DNA of 64,000 nt from Faecalispora anaeroviscerum (GTDB lineage: Bacteria > Bacillota > Clostridia > Oscillospirales > Acutalibacteraceae), in contig NZ_CANOOQ010000001.1 in assembly GCF_947568225.1 (NCBI RefSeq), forward strand, positions 1,054,001-1,118,000, read 5' to 3'. The translations under genes were made by a program, and so were the position numbers. Shown one piece after another: positions 35,175-43,343 of the stretch. The notes under the pieces were generated by a model. It ran no database searches, was not told the DNA's origin, and saw only the letters and a program-made list of their open reading frames with translations. Positions within the stretch are counted from its first letter, which is position 1. Each line of letters begins with the position of its first letter.

Positions 35175-36107
35175 TTACTGTAATTTGATGCACACCCTCA
35201 GTCTGGAGCTGCGGCTGCGCGGATTCTCCTTTAGCTCTTCCTCGGAGGGGGAAAGACCTCTTTTATAAAGAAGCTCCGCCTTCGGCGTTCTGCCGCACAC
35301 GCATACCGGGAAATCTGGCGGGCAAATGCAACCCTGGCACCACTGAGCCATTCTTTTTTTTACGATTCGGTCTTCCAGAGAATGGAAGGTAATTACAGCC
35401 AAACGTCCTCCGGGCTTTAAAAGAGAGAACGCTGCATCTAGCCCCTCCGAAAGGCGGTCAAGCTCGCCGTTGACCTGAATCCGCAGCGCCTGAAAGGTTT
35501 TGCGGGCAGGGTGCCCCGGCTCTCTGCGAACAGCTGCCGGAACCGACTGCCGAACGACCTCTGCAAGCTGCAGCGTAGTGGTAATGGGAGTCTCTTCTCT
35601 GGTAGCAACGATGCCCTTGGCGATACGCACCGCACTTTTTTCTTCTCCGTACTGACTCAGGATTCTGGCCAGCTCCTGCCACGGCAGCGTGTTTACCAGA
35701 TCTGCCGCACTTGTACCCTGCTGACTCATGCGCATATCGAGCGGCGCGTCCTGATGATAGGAAAAGCCACGCTCCGCTGTATCCAGCTGATGAGAGGACA
35801 CACCAATATCCATCAGCACGCCATCTACTTCGCTAAAGCCGCAATCTGCGGCCAACAAACGCATTTGAGAAAAGTTGCCCTGCCGCACCAGCACGTTGGG
35901 GTAATTCCCCAAACGCTTTTTCACAGCTTCGATCGCATCCGGGTCCTGATCAATGGACAAAAGCGTTCCCGCGGCACCGAGCCGCTTTGCGATTGCTTCG
36001 GAATGACCGCCGCCGCCCGCGGTACCGTCAATGTAAATTCCATCTGGCTGTATGTTCAGGGAATTGATGGTTTCCTGAAACAACACCGGGACATGTTCAA
36101 AACTCAC
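35175..36107 (-). CDS. rsmH: 16S rRNA (cytosine(1402)-N(4))-methyltransferase
   Basis: 310 aa. SAM-dependent methylation of C1402 in the ribosomal P site. Motifs: HVPVLFQETINSL, YIDGTAGGGGHSEAI (SAM loop), LMDIGVSSHQLD, FSYHQDAPLDMRM, HPARKTFQALRIQVNGEL and VITFHSLEDRIVK. GTG start with GGGGGA six bases upstream. Second gene of the dcw cluster. Confidence 0.96.
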   Translation of the reverse strand: MSFEHVPVLFQETINSLNIQPDGIYIDGTAGGGGHSEAIAKRLGAAGTLLSIDQDPDAIEAVKKRLGNYPNVLVRQGNFSQMRLLAADCGFSEVDGVLMDIGVSSHQLDTAERGFSYHQDAPLDMRMSQQGTSAADLVNTLPWQELARILSQYGEEKSAVRIAKGIVATREETPITTTLQLAEVVRQSVPAAVRREPGHPARKTFQALRIQVNGELDRLSEGLDAAFSLLKPGGRLAVITFHSLEDRIVKKRMAQWCQGCICPPDFPVCVCGRTPKAELLYKRGLSPSEEELKENPRSRSSRLRVCIKLQ

Positions 36108-36233
36108 AGACCGTCCCCCACTTCATTACGAGAAATCAGAACGTTTTATTTCTAAATAGCGGGTATCTCCCGCTTTGAGTTTCAAGGTTCTCTCAGCCGT
36201 CGGCAGCTTGCTGCCGTTCACGGCGTGAGGTTG

Positions 36234-36653
36234 TTATAATTCCAAAAGATCCATCGCTTCCGCGATGCTATCCTCTGTCAGGCCAGAATTGAATTCCGCC
36301 CAGCGGTCTGCATCCCAAATTTCAGCTCGGCTTGAAGCGCCGATCACTGCTACATCCTTCTGAATCTGTGCGTAATCCCGCAGCTGTTGCGGAATCAGCA
36401 CTCGTCCCTGCTTGTCCGGCTCAACCTCGGCCGCGCCGGAAAAGAAAAAGCGCTGAAGCCCTCTGGCTTTTGAAATCGGCATCTGGCGGATTTTCTCCTG
36501 CAAACGCTCCCATTCCACGCCCGAAAGCACAAAAAGGCACCCATCCAGACCTTTGGTGATATAAAACCGCTCGCCCAAATCTTCGCGGAATCTGGCGGGG
36601 ATAATCACTCGGCCTTTCGGATCAATATTATGTTGGTATTCTCCAATCAACAT
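36234..36653 (-). CDS. mraZ: MraZ transcriptional regulator
   Basis: 139 aa with two SpoVT-AbrB-like MraZ repeats: GEYQHNIDPKGRVIIPARFRE and AAEVEPDKQGRVLIPQQLRDYA, each with the DxKGR motif. It binds direct repeats upstream of its own operon as an oligomeric ring and represses the dcw cluster. Four phased repeats are present upstream here. The ribosome binding site is weak (GGA nine bases upstream). Confidence 0.95.
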   Translation of the reverse strand: MLIGEYQHNIDPKGRVIIPARFREDLGERFYITKGLDGCLFVLSGVEWERLQEKIRQMPISKARGLQRFFFSGAAEVEPDKQGRVLIPQQLRDYAQIQKDVAVIGASSRAEIWDADRWAEFNSGLTEDSIAEAMDLLEL

Positions 36654-36682
36654 AACAGTTTGTCCGGGGAGCAGTTAGCAAA

Positions 36683-36716
36683 CCACTTTGCTCTACTTCC
36701 CTCCACCTTTCACCAC
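36683..36716 (-). promoter_or_regulatory. MraZ operator: four 10-bp-phased boxes
   Basis: On the minus strand GTGG, GTGG, GTAG, GTGG recur with exactly 10-bp spacing (fwd 36713, 36703, 36693, 36683), each preceded by AAA/AAG or similar. This matches the MraZ recognition repeats and lies between the promoter -10 and mraZ. Confidence 0.85.
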
Positions 36717-36726
36717 TTTTGTTTAA

Positions 36727-36755
36727 ATTATACTGGATCAGAGTGAAAAAAGCAA
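36727..36755 (-). promoter_or_regulatory. dcw cluster promoter
   Basis: TTGCTT, 17-bp spacer, TATAAT on the minus strand, about 75 nt before mraZ; the MraZ boxes begin about 11 nt downstream of the -10. Confidence 0.85.
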
Positions 36756-36893
36756 TGTTTTTTTTCAGCTATCAGCCTACATTAATCAAGTAATTTCGGG
36801 AAGAAAACGCTGGTTATTAAGTAAAATGGCAAAAAATCCCTTTTACTTTTTTTATAATTTACAAAAGATAAAACTATAAATCTTAGTTAAAAA

Positions 36894-36927
36894 ACACACA
36901 GGAGCCAAAATGTTGGCTCCTGTGTGT
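36894..36927. terminator. strong terminator after sigF
   Basis: 15-bp perfect stem ACACACAGGAGCCAA and complement, loop AATG; T-run on both sides (T6 on the minus strand). Confidence 0.92.
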
Positions 36928-36946
36928 TTTTCATGATTATTCTAAA

Positions 36947-37603
36947 TTATTCTAAAAGCTTTTCCCGCAGACCCCGCAGAATCACCTTCTCCCTGCGGGA
37001 AACCTGCACCTGAGTCATACCCAGGGCCTGGGCAGTTTGCGCCTGCGTCTGGCTTTTAAAGTACCGGTATACAATGATGCTTCTATCCTTCGGCTCCAGC
37101 TCACCAACCACCTGCTGCAAAGAGAGCAGCTCCGAAATTCGTTCGTCGGGCGCGTCCACCGGCACATCGATCTGCCCGCCGCCTTCATCCTCCGCCGCAG
37201 TGAGCGAAAGGGGCTGCTGCCCGGCATTTACCGCCTGCGCCGCTTCGGTGATTTCGACCCCAAGCTCCGCCGCAAGTTCCCCAATAGTGGGGGTTCTACC
37301 GTGGATTCTGTTAAACTCCGCTGTTGCCCTTGTCGCTTTCATAGAAAGCTCCTTGAGCGCGCGTCCCACCTTAACACTGCCGCCATCGCGAAACAGACGG
37401 CGCATTTCACCAAGAATCACCGGTACCGCATACGTGGAAAAACGCAGCCCGCGCTCCTCCTCAAAATGATCGACCGCCTTGACCAGCCCCATACATCCCG
37501 CCTGGAACAGATCCTCATACTCCACGCCGCGCGCCTTAAAGCGTTTGGCACACGCGTGCACCAGACCGATGTTCTCGCTGATCATGCGATCCCGATCAAT
37601 CAT
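36947..37603 (-). CDS. sigF: RNA polymerase sporulation sigma factor SigF
   Basis: 218 aa. Region 2 NIGLVHACAKRFKARGVEYEDLFQAGCMGLVKAVDHFEEERGLRFSTYAVP (abridged here) and LGEMRRLFRD; region 3 RTPTIGELAAELG; region 4 RYFKSQTQAQTAQALGMTQVQVSRREK helix-turn-helix. It directs forespore-specific transcription once released from SpoIIAB. Its ATG overlaps the spoIIAB stop by 8 nt, so translation is probably coupled. Third gene of the spoIIA operon. Confidence 0.96.
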   Translation of the reverse strand: MIDRDRMISENIGLVHACAKRFKARGVEYEDLFQAGCMGLVKAVDHFEEERGLRFSTYAVPVILGEMRRLFRDGGSVKVGRALKELSMKATRATAEFNRIHGRTPTIGELAAELGVEITEAAQAVNAGQQPLSLTAAEDEGGGQIDVPVDAPDERISELLSLQQVVGELEPKDRSIIVYRYFKSQTQAQTAQALGMTQVQVSRREKVILRGLREKLLE

Positions 37604-38039
37604 TTACAGCCCGTCTGCGGGCCAGCTTCTTCTTCAGTGTAACGGTCGTTCCCTTCTGTACGCGGGAGGTTACGCCGACCTCATCCATAAAGCTTTCCAT
37701 TACCGCAAAACCCAGGCCTGCGCGCTCTTCGCCGCCGGTTGTAAACAGCGGCTCCCTCGCCTTCAGCACATCTTCAATACCGCAGCCCTTGTCGCGAATG
37801 CGAATTTGCACTGCGCCATCCTCATACATTTTGGCAGATATGTAAATCATGCCCAGCGTATCGCGGTACGCGTGGACAATGCAGTTCGTCACCGCCTCTG
37901 ACACCGCCGTTTTAATGTCTGAAATCTCGTCGATGGTCGGGTCCATCTGCGCCACAAATGCCGATACCACCGCCCGCGCAAAGCCTTCGTTTGCAGAACA
38001 GCTGAGAAAAGACACATTCATTTCATTCATCGGTTTCAC
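37596..38039 (-). CDS. spoIIAB: anti-sigma F factor SpoIIAB
   Basis: About 147 aa. GHKL kinase fold: EISDIKTAVSEAVTNCIVHAYR (N box), IRDKGCGIEDV (G1) and ERAGLGFAVMESFMD (G2). It holds SigF inactive and phosphorylates SpoIIAA. The GTG at 38039 is preferred because AAGGAG lies nine bases upstream and the protein then begins MKPMNEMNVSFLS like homologues; ATG at 38030 is the alternative. It overlaps spoIIAA by 17 nt. Confidence 0.94.
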   Translation of the reverse strand: MKPMNEMNVSFLSCSANEGFARAVVSAFVAQMDPTIDEISDIKTAVSEAVTNCIVHAYRDTLGMIYISAKMYEDGAVQIRIRDKGCGIEDVLKAREPLFTTGGEERAGLGFAVMESFMDEVGVTSRVQKGTTVTLKKKLARRRAVND

Positions 38040-38361
38040 GGTATACCACTCCTTTTTCAAATTTCACCAGCTTGTCCAGCCCCGCCATAGAAACCACCTT
38101 TTCCACCTTCGGCGGCAGATTTGCAATGGTGACGGAACCCCCCAGCACCTGCATCAGCCGGTAACGCCCCATAATCAATCCCACGCCCGAGCTGTCCATA
38201 AACTGCACTCTGGAAAAATCCAAAATCAGCTCCTTTGGCTTCGTTTTCCCGGCCGTTTCATCAATAGATTCCCGAACACCCCGGGCGTTATGATGGTCGA
38301 TTTCGCCGCTGAGCAGGGCCGTCAGCGTGCCTTCTTTTAAGATCAGCCTGACATCGTTCAT
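38023..38361 (-). CDS. spoIIAA: anti-sigma F factor antagonist SpoIIAA
   Basis: 112 aa STAS-domain protein. LSGEIDHHNARGVRESID and LDFSRVQFMDSSGVGLIMGRY, with the phosphorylated serine in DSSG. In its dephosphorylated form it binds SpoIIAB and frees SigF. GGGAGGAA precedes the ATG. The 200-nt upstream region is AT-rich; a sigma-H promoter is expected but no clean match was seen. Confidence 0.95.
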   Translation of the reverse strand: MNDVRLILKEGTLTALLSGEIDHHNARGVRESIDETAGKTKPKELILDFSRVQFMDSSGVGLIMGRYRLMQVLGGSVTIANLPPKVEKVVSMAGLDKLVKFEKGVVYRETDE

Positions 38362-38528
38362 AGCTCTTCCTCCCGGATTTTACCCGCATGTATTTTCTTT
38401 ATTTATTTTTTCCAGAAAATTCCGATTATACATGCTTAAACAAGAAATTCGACAAAATCGGAGCAGATTCTGAAAAATACGCCGGGAAACAGCTTGTCCC
38501 ATTCCCGGAAAGACGCTGCGGGAAATAA

Positions 38529-38560
38529 AAAAACCTCTACCCATTAGGATAGAGGTTTTT
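38529..38560 (-). terminator. terminator after folC
   Basis: AAAAACCTCTA and complement with a 10-nt loop that can extend by CC/GG; T-run on the minus strand. 20 nt after the folC stop. Confidence 0.85.
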
Positions 38561-38579
38561 CAGTAAAATTTTACTCGAA

Positions 38580-39881
38580 TTATGCGGATGGAGCCATCCC
38601 TTTTAAAATTTCGATGGCAATCGGGCGAATCTCTGCCGCAAGGTACAGCGAACCGCACACCACTACTGCGCCGTCACTCCCTGCGTGGGCCAGAGCCAGC
38701 TCCACCGCCTGCCGGGGCGACTCTGCCGCCTTGGCCGAAACTCCCATGTCCTGCCAAAGCGCGGCGAAATCCTCCGCCTGCATCGCGCGGGGATTATCGG
38801 GAGTAAGCGTGTAGACCTGATCGAGCAGACCGTTCAGATAGCCGACCGAGGCATGGCTGTCTTTATCGGCCAACATACCCATGATGGCTGTGATTTTCCT
38901 GCCGGAGAGGTACTGCCGCAAAGCCGCCGCCAGCGCCTGCACTCCGTTCGGGTTATGCGCGCCATCCAGCAGAAAAACCGGGCTTTTGGAGAGCAGCTCC
39001 AGACGCGCCGGAAAAGACACCTTTGCAAAGCCCTGCGCCACCTTTTGCAAGGGAAGCTTAAAGCCCTTACTGCGCAAAACATCCAACGTGGCCAGAACTG
39101 TAGCCGCATTGAGCACCTGATGCTCGCCGATGAGCGACATCTGCATGGAGGCTCCACGGTAGACAAAGCGGGTGCCGAACAGATCGCCCTCTACCTGCTC
39201 CATCTCCTTCGGGTCAGCAACACAGAAGCTGTTGTTCCGCTGTTGTGCAGCCTCACGCATCACCTGCATCGCTCCGGGCTCCTGCCGCGAGAACACAACG
39301 GTATCGCCGCCCTCTTTGATGATGCCGGCCTTTTCAAACGCAATTTTCTCCACCGTATCTCCCAGGATTCCGGTATGATCAAGCGAGATAGACATGATGA
39401 CCGACACAAGCGGAGTTTTGATAATATTAGTCGCATCGAAGCGGCCACCGAGACCAACCTCCAGCACCACCACATCGCATTCGCTGCGGGCAAACCACTC
39501 CATGGCCAGCGCCGTGATGAATTCGAATTCCGTGAGGGAGTCTCCCTCCTGCTCCATCTCCTGAATCAGCGGAAGCAGCTCCTCCGTGAGAGCAGCCAGC
39601 TCCTCTTTGGGGATCATCTCCCCGCAGATCTGCATGCGCTCGCGAAATTCTAGAATATAGGGGGAAATATACAGGCCCGTCTTGTAGCCTGCCGCAGTCA
39701 ATACGGAAGAAAGCAGCGCACAGGTTGAGCCCTTGCCGTTGGTACCGGCCACATGCACAAACTTCAGCCGATCCTGAGGGTTCCCCATTTTATTGAGCAG
39801 CCTTATAATGCGTTCCAGGCCCGGCTTAATACCAAACTTTGCCTGAGAGGATATTTGTTCCAGCGCTTCTTGATAAGTCAT
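38580..39881 (-). CDS. folC: folylpolyglutamate synthase/dihydrofolate synthase
   Basis: 433 aa. Mur-ligase superfamily: P-loop FVHVAGTNGKGSTCALLSS, omega loop region KTGLYISPYILEFRERM, DVVVLEVGLGGRFDATNII, SLDHTGILGDTVEKIAFEKAGI and C-terminal LLDGAHNPNGVQAL. It adds glutamate to folates and may make dihydrofolate. AAGGGGA before the ATG. 86 nt after the valS stop, same strand. Confidence 0.94.
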   Translation of the reverse strand: MTYQEALEQISSQAKFGIKPGLERIIRLLNKMGNPQDRLKFVHVAGTNGKGSTCALLSSVLTAAGYKTGLYISPYILEFRERMQICGEMIPKEELAALTEELLPLIQEMEQEGDSLTEFEFITALAMEWFARSECDVVVLEVGLGGRFDATNIIKTPLVSVIMSISLDHTGILGDTVEKIAFEKAGIIKEGGDTVVFSRQEPGAMQVMREAAQQRNNSFCVADPKEMEQVEGDLFGTRFVYRGASMQMSLIGEHQVLNAATVLATLDVLRSKGFKLPLQKVAQGFAKVSFPARLELLSKSPVFLLDGAHNPNGVQALAAALRQYLSGRKITAIMGMLADKDSHASVGYLNGLLDQVYTLTPDNPRAMQAEDFAALWQDMGVSAKAAESPRQAVELALAHAGSDGAVVVCGSLYLAAEIRPIAIEILKGMAPSA

Positions 39882-39967
39882 GATAGCGTCCCCTTTCCGA
39901 CCATCGGTTTCCCGAGCAGCCGTCAGCCGCCCAATCAGGCAGTGACGTTCGGATAGATCGGTTCCTT

Positions 39968-42601
39968 TTATTTGCTGAGATTTTGAATCGCCAAACGGAT
40001 GCCGGCCGCCTTTTCCGCCAGCTTCTCCGCGTTTTTGCGCACGCCGTCCACTACGTTATCCGGCGCTTTGGAGAGGAAGGTTTCGTTTTTGAGCTTCGCC
40101 TCGGCGGAATCCAGCTGCTTTTGAGCCGATTCCAGCTCCTTTTCGAGCCGGGTAAGCTCGGCCTGCTTATCCACCAGCTCGTCGGTGGGAATATACAACG
40201 TCGCGGCGTCGGTAACAATTGTCACGGCGTCCGGCAGGTTCCAGGAATCTGCAATCTGCACCTGGCTTGCGTAGGCCAAGCGGGAAATGACGTCGACATT
40301 CGCGCGGAAGGTCTCTGCGGCCGCACCTGTTACGGCAACAGAAAGATGCGCCTTGCGTGACGGCGGCACATTCATCTCGGCACGGCGGTTACGAACGGCA
40401 CGGATGGCATCCATCACGCGCTGCATTTCATGGCGATCCTGCTCAAAGCTGAGCGCCGGGTCGTATTCCGGCCATTGGGAAACCATGATGGACTCGCCCT
40501 CGTGCGGCAGCGACTGCCAGATTTCTTCCGTAATAAACGGCATGAACGGGTGCAGGAGCTTTAAGGTGTTGGACATAACCCACACCAGCACCTGGCGGGC
40601 GCTTTTGGCGGTTTGCCCGTCGTCGCCCTGCATGCGGATTTTCGCGATTTCGATATACCAGTCACAGAAATCGTCCCACAGGAAATCGTAGAGCTTCTGC
40701 ACGGCGATGCCAAGCTCAAACTTCTCCAGATTTTCGGTGATCTCTTTTGCCACCTCGTGGAAGGTGCCGACGATCCAGCGGTCAGCCGGCGTAAGTTGTT
40801 CCGGCAGGCGATTTTCCACTTCATGGTCTTCAATGTTCATGCGGATAAAGCGAGCCGCATTCCAAATCTTATTGGCAAAGTTGCGGCTGGCACTGACCTT
40901 GTCGTCTGAAAAACGCAGGTCATTGCCCGGGCTGTTACCGGTCGCGAGCGTAAAGCGCAGCGCGTCCGCGCCGAAGTCCGCAATCACCCCCAGGGGGTCG
41001 ATGCCGTTGCCGAGCGACTTGGACATTTTGCGTCCCTGCGCGTCGCGCACCAGGCCGTGGATCAGCACGGTGTCGAACGGAACCTGATCAGTCTGCTCGA
41101 TGGCAGAGAAGATCATGCGCGCCACCCAGAAGAAAATAATATCGTAGCCCGTTACCAATGTGTTGGTTGGGTAGAAGTAGTTCAGGTCCTCTGTATTCTT
41201 CGGCCAGCCGAGTGTAGAGAACGGCCACAGCGCGGAAGAGAACCAGGTGTCGAGCGAGTCGGGATCCTGATTCAGGTGATGACTGCCGCACTTGGGGCAG
41301 GTATTGGGGGCTTCCTTGGCAACGACCATTTCGCCGCAATCTGCGCAGTACCATGCGGGAATGCGGTGGCCCCACCACAGCTGACGCGAAATGCACCAGT
41401 CGCGGATGTTCTCCATCCAGTGATAATAGATTTTTTCAAAGCGCTCGGGAACGAACTGAACCGCTCCGTCCTTGACGCGATCAATCGCGGGCTCGGCCAG
41501 CGGCTGCATCTTCACAAACCACTGCTTGGACACACGCGGCTCAACAATAGTGGAGCAACGGTAGCAGGAGCCAACATTGTGCTTGATCGGCTCTATCTTA
41601 AGTAGGTAGCCCTGCTCGTCCAGGTCTTTGACGATTTGCTTCCTCGCCTCCAGACGATCCATTCCCTGATAGGTGCCGCCGTTTTCGTTGATCACGCCGG
41701 CCTCGTCCATCACATTGATGACGGGCAGATTGTGGCGCAGACCGACTTCGAAGTCATTCGGGTCGTGAGCCGGGGTGATCTTCACCACACCGGTTCCGAA
41801 TTCCGGCTCTACATACGTATCCGCAATGATTGGAATCTCCTTGCCTACCAGCGGCAGAATCACGGTTTTACCGATCAAGTGCTGGTAGCGCTCATCATCC
41901 GGATGCACCGCCACGGCGGTATCGCCCAGCATGGTTTCAGGGCGGGTGGTCGCAAGCCGGATGTCGCCGGAGCCGTCTGCCAGCGGGTAACGCAGGTGCC
42001 AGAAGCTGCCCTCATGCTCGCTGAATTCCACCTCCGCGTCGGAAATGGAGGTGCGGCAGTGCGGGCACCAGTTAATGATTCGCTCGCCGCGGTAAATCAG
42101 GCCCTTGTCATACAGGCGCAGGAATACCTCACGAACCGCTTCGGAGCAACCCTCATCGAGAGTAAAGCGCTCACGCTCCCAGTCGCAGGAGCAGCCGAGC
42201 TTTTTGAGCTGACCGATGATCGTGCCGCCGTATTTCTCTTTCCAGTCCCACGCGCGCTTCAAAAATTCCTCACGGCCGATCTGCTCTTTCGTCAGGCCCT
42301 CTTTGCGCATAGCCTCCACGATCTTCGCTTCCGTCGCGATGGAGGCATGGTCGGTTCCGGGCAGCCACAGTGCGGAATAGCCCTGCATTCTGCGCCAGCG
42401 GATCAGAATATCCTGTAACGTTTCATCCAGCGCATGCCCCATATGAAGCTGGCCGGTAATATTCGGTGGGGGGATGACAATGGTATACGGTTTCTTCTGC
42501 GGATCGGCCTCCGCGTGAAAATAGCCGCCGGAAAGCCAGAATTGATAAATTCTGTCCTCTACCTCCTGCGGCTCATACGTCTTCGCAAGCTCCTTGCTCA
42601 T
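39968..42601 (-). CDS. valS: valyl-tRNA synthetase
   Basis: 877 aa from the ATG at 42601, where AGGAGG precedes and homologues begin (MSKELAKTYEPQEVEDRIY). Class I signatures PPNITGQLHMGHAL (HIGH) and GRKMSKSLGNGIDP (KMSKS); editing domain ATTRPETMLGDTAVAVHP; zinc-knuckle-like YCADCGE...CPKCGSHH; C-terminal coiled coil (ELTRLEKELESAQKQLDSAEAKL). The upstream frame to 42667 is non-coding leader. That leader has a strong promoter and a GC-rich hairpin but no convincing T-box. Confidence 0.97.
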   Translation of the reverse strand: MSKELAKTYEPQEVEDRIYQFWLSGGYFHAEADPQKKPYTIVIPPPNITGQLHMGHALDETLQDILIRWRRMQGYSALWLPGTDHASIATEAKIVEAMRKEGLTKEQIGREEFLKRAWDWKEKYGGTIIGQLKKLGCSCDWERERFTLDEGCSEAVREVFLRLYDKGLIYRGERIINWCPHCRTSISDAEVEFSEHEGSFWHLRYPLADGSGDIRLATTRPETMLGDTAVAVHPDDERYQHLIGKTVILPLVGKEIPIIADTYVEPEFGTGVVKITPAHDPNDFEVGLRHNLPVINVMDEAGVINENGGTYQGMDRLEARKQIVKDLDEQGYLLKIEPIKHNVGSCYRCSTIVEPRVSKQWFVKMQPLAEPAIDRVKDGAVQFVPERFEKIYYHWMENIRDWCISRQLWWGHRIPAWYCADCGEMVVAKEAPNTCPKCGSHHLNQDPDSLDTWFSSALWPFSTLGWPKNTEDLNYFYPTNTLVTGYDIIFFWVARMIFSAIEQTDQVPFDTVLIHGLVRDAQGRKMSKSLGNGIDPLGVIADFGADALRFTLATGNSPGNDLRFSDDKVSASRNFANKIWNAARFIRMNIEDHEVENRLPEQLTPADRWIVGTFHEVAKEITENLEKFELGIAVQKLYDFLWDDFCDWYIEIAKIRMQGDDGQTAKSARQVLVWVMSNTLKLLHPFMPFITEEIWQSLPHEGESIMVSQWPEYDPALSFEQDRHEMQRVMDAIRAVRNRRAEMNVPPSRKAHLSVAVTGAAAETFRANVDVISRLAYASQVQIADSWNLPDAVTIVTDAATLYIPTDELVDKQAELTRLEKELESAQKQLDSAEAKLKNETFLSKAPDNVVDGVRKNAEKLAEKAAGIRLAIQNLSK

Positions 42602-42632
42602 TCTGTTTCCTCCTAAAAATCGATCCAAGTAA

Positions 42633-42656
42633 GTCGGCGCTCCGAGGAGCGCCGAC
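42633..42656 (-). repeat. GC-rich hairpin in the valS leader
   Basis: 10-bp perfect stem GTCGGCGCTC and complement, loop CGAG, 32 nt before the valS start. On the minus strand it is followed by TTACTTGG, not a U-tract. Confidence 0.7.
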
Positions 42657-42777
42657 CGGGCCGCCAATACTACGTATCACCGCCCGAAAAGCACAAAGCG
42701 CGGGGTTTCCCACGCCCTGTTTTCTGCAATTTTCCGCTTTAAACTCAGCAATTCGCGGCTGTTCGCATCTTGCTCAT

Positions 42778-42806
42778 ATTATCCCATCGCGCCGGGGCTT
42801 TGTCAA
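42778..42806 (-). promoter_or_regulatory. valS promoter
   Basis: TTGACA, 17-bp spacer, GATAAT on the minus strand, giving a leader of about 170 nt. Confidence 0.75.
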
Positions 42807-42809
42807 TGC

Positions 42810-43304
42810 TTAATTGGCCGGAACCGCGCACCCCGGGCCGCACAGCGCGGCATTGTCTACAATCACCGCAAGGCACAGGGAGAGCGGCACATCCTGCTGC
42901 CGCTCCACATGAATTCCATAGCCGTCACCCCGGGCCGTCCAGCAGGGCGCGTGGGTCATGCGCACGTTGCCCCGGCTGTCCACCGCGTCGAAGCTGCGAA
43001 TTAGAAGATCGCCGCGGAGGCTCCAGTCTGTTTTGCTTAGGCGCAGGCTGCTGCCGGAGGACGCAAGATTATGCGTCACACGCAGACGCTCCCGCTCCCC
43101 GATCTGCACGCTGTATTTGCACAGACCGTGGATTCCCACGCAGCTGATTTTCGCCGCCTCGGTGCCGGCGGCATCGCGCAGATACATTCTGCCCCCAAAC
43201 GAGCCCCACTCACCTTCCACGGTATAAAGACTGGTACCAGCTGAGTCAAACACATCAAACAGAGTCGAACCAGCTTCGGTATGTCTGTTTAGATAATAGT
43301 CCAT
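42810..43304 (-). CDS. LURP-one-like (tubby-type beta-barrel) protein
   Basis: 164 aa, no signal peptide or helix until a hydrophobic C-terminal stretch (SLCLAVIVDNAALCG). The sequence is a series of short beta strands: STLFDVFDSAGTSLYTVEGEW, GRMYLRDAAGTEAAKI, YSVQIGERERLRVTHN, LRLSKTDWSLRGDLLIRSFDAVDSRG. This pattern, including ends like LCLAVIVD, is that of the LURP-one-related/YxjI family, which may bind lipids or nucleic acids; function unknown. AAGGGGA before the ATG. Transcribed after the large membrane protein gene, 39 nt downstream. Confidence 0.7.
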   Translation of the reverse strand: MDYYLNRHTEAGSTLFDVFDSAGTSLYTVEGEWGSFGGRMYLRDAAGTEAAKISCVGIHGLCKYSVQIGERERLRVTHNLASSGSSLRLSKTDWSLRGDLLIRSFDAVDSRGNVRMTHAPCWTARGDGYGIHVERQQDVPLSLCLAVIVDNAALCGPGCAVPAN

Positions 43305-43343
43305 CCGGATGTCCCCTTCGATATTACATCGATTCTCTTACCC

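Noticed and set aside
42602..42777. T-box riboswitch upstream of valS
   Set aside because: The only T-box-like stretch (AGGGCGTGGGAAACCCCGCG) has an insertion in the core AGGGTGGNACCGCG and its bulge base would not match tRNA-Val; no specifier stem was found.
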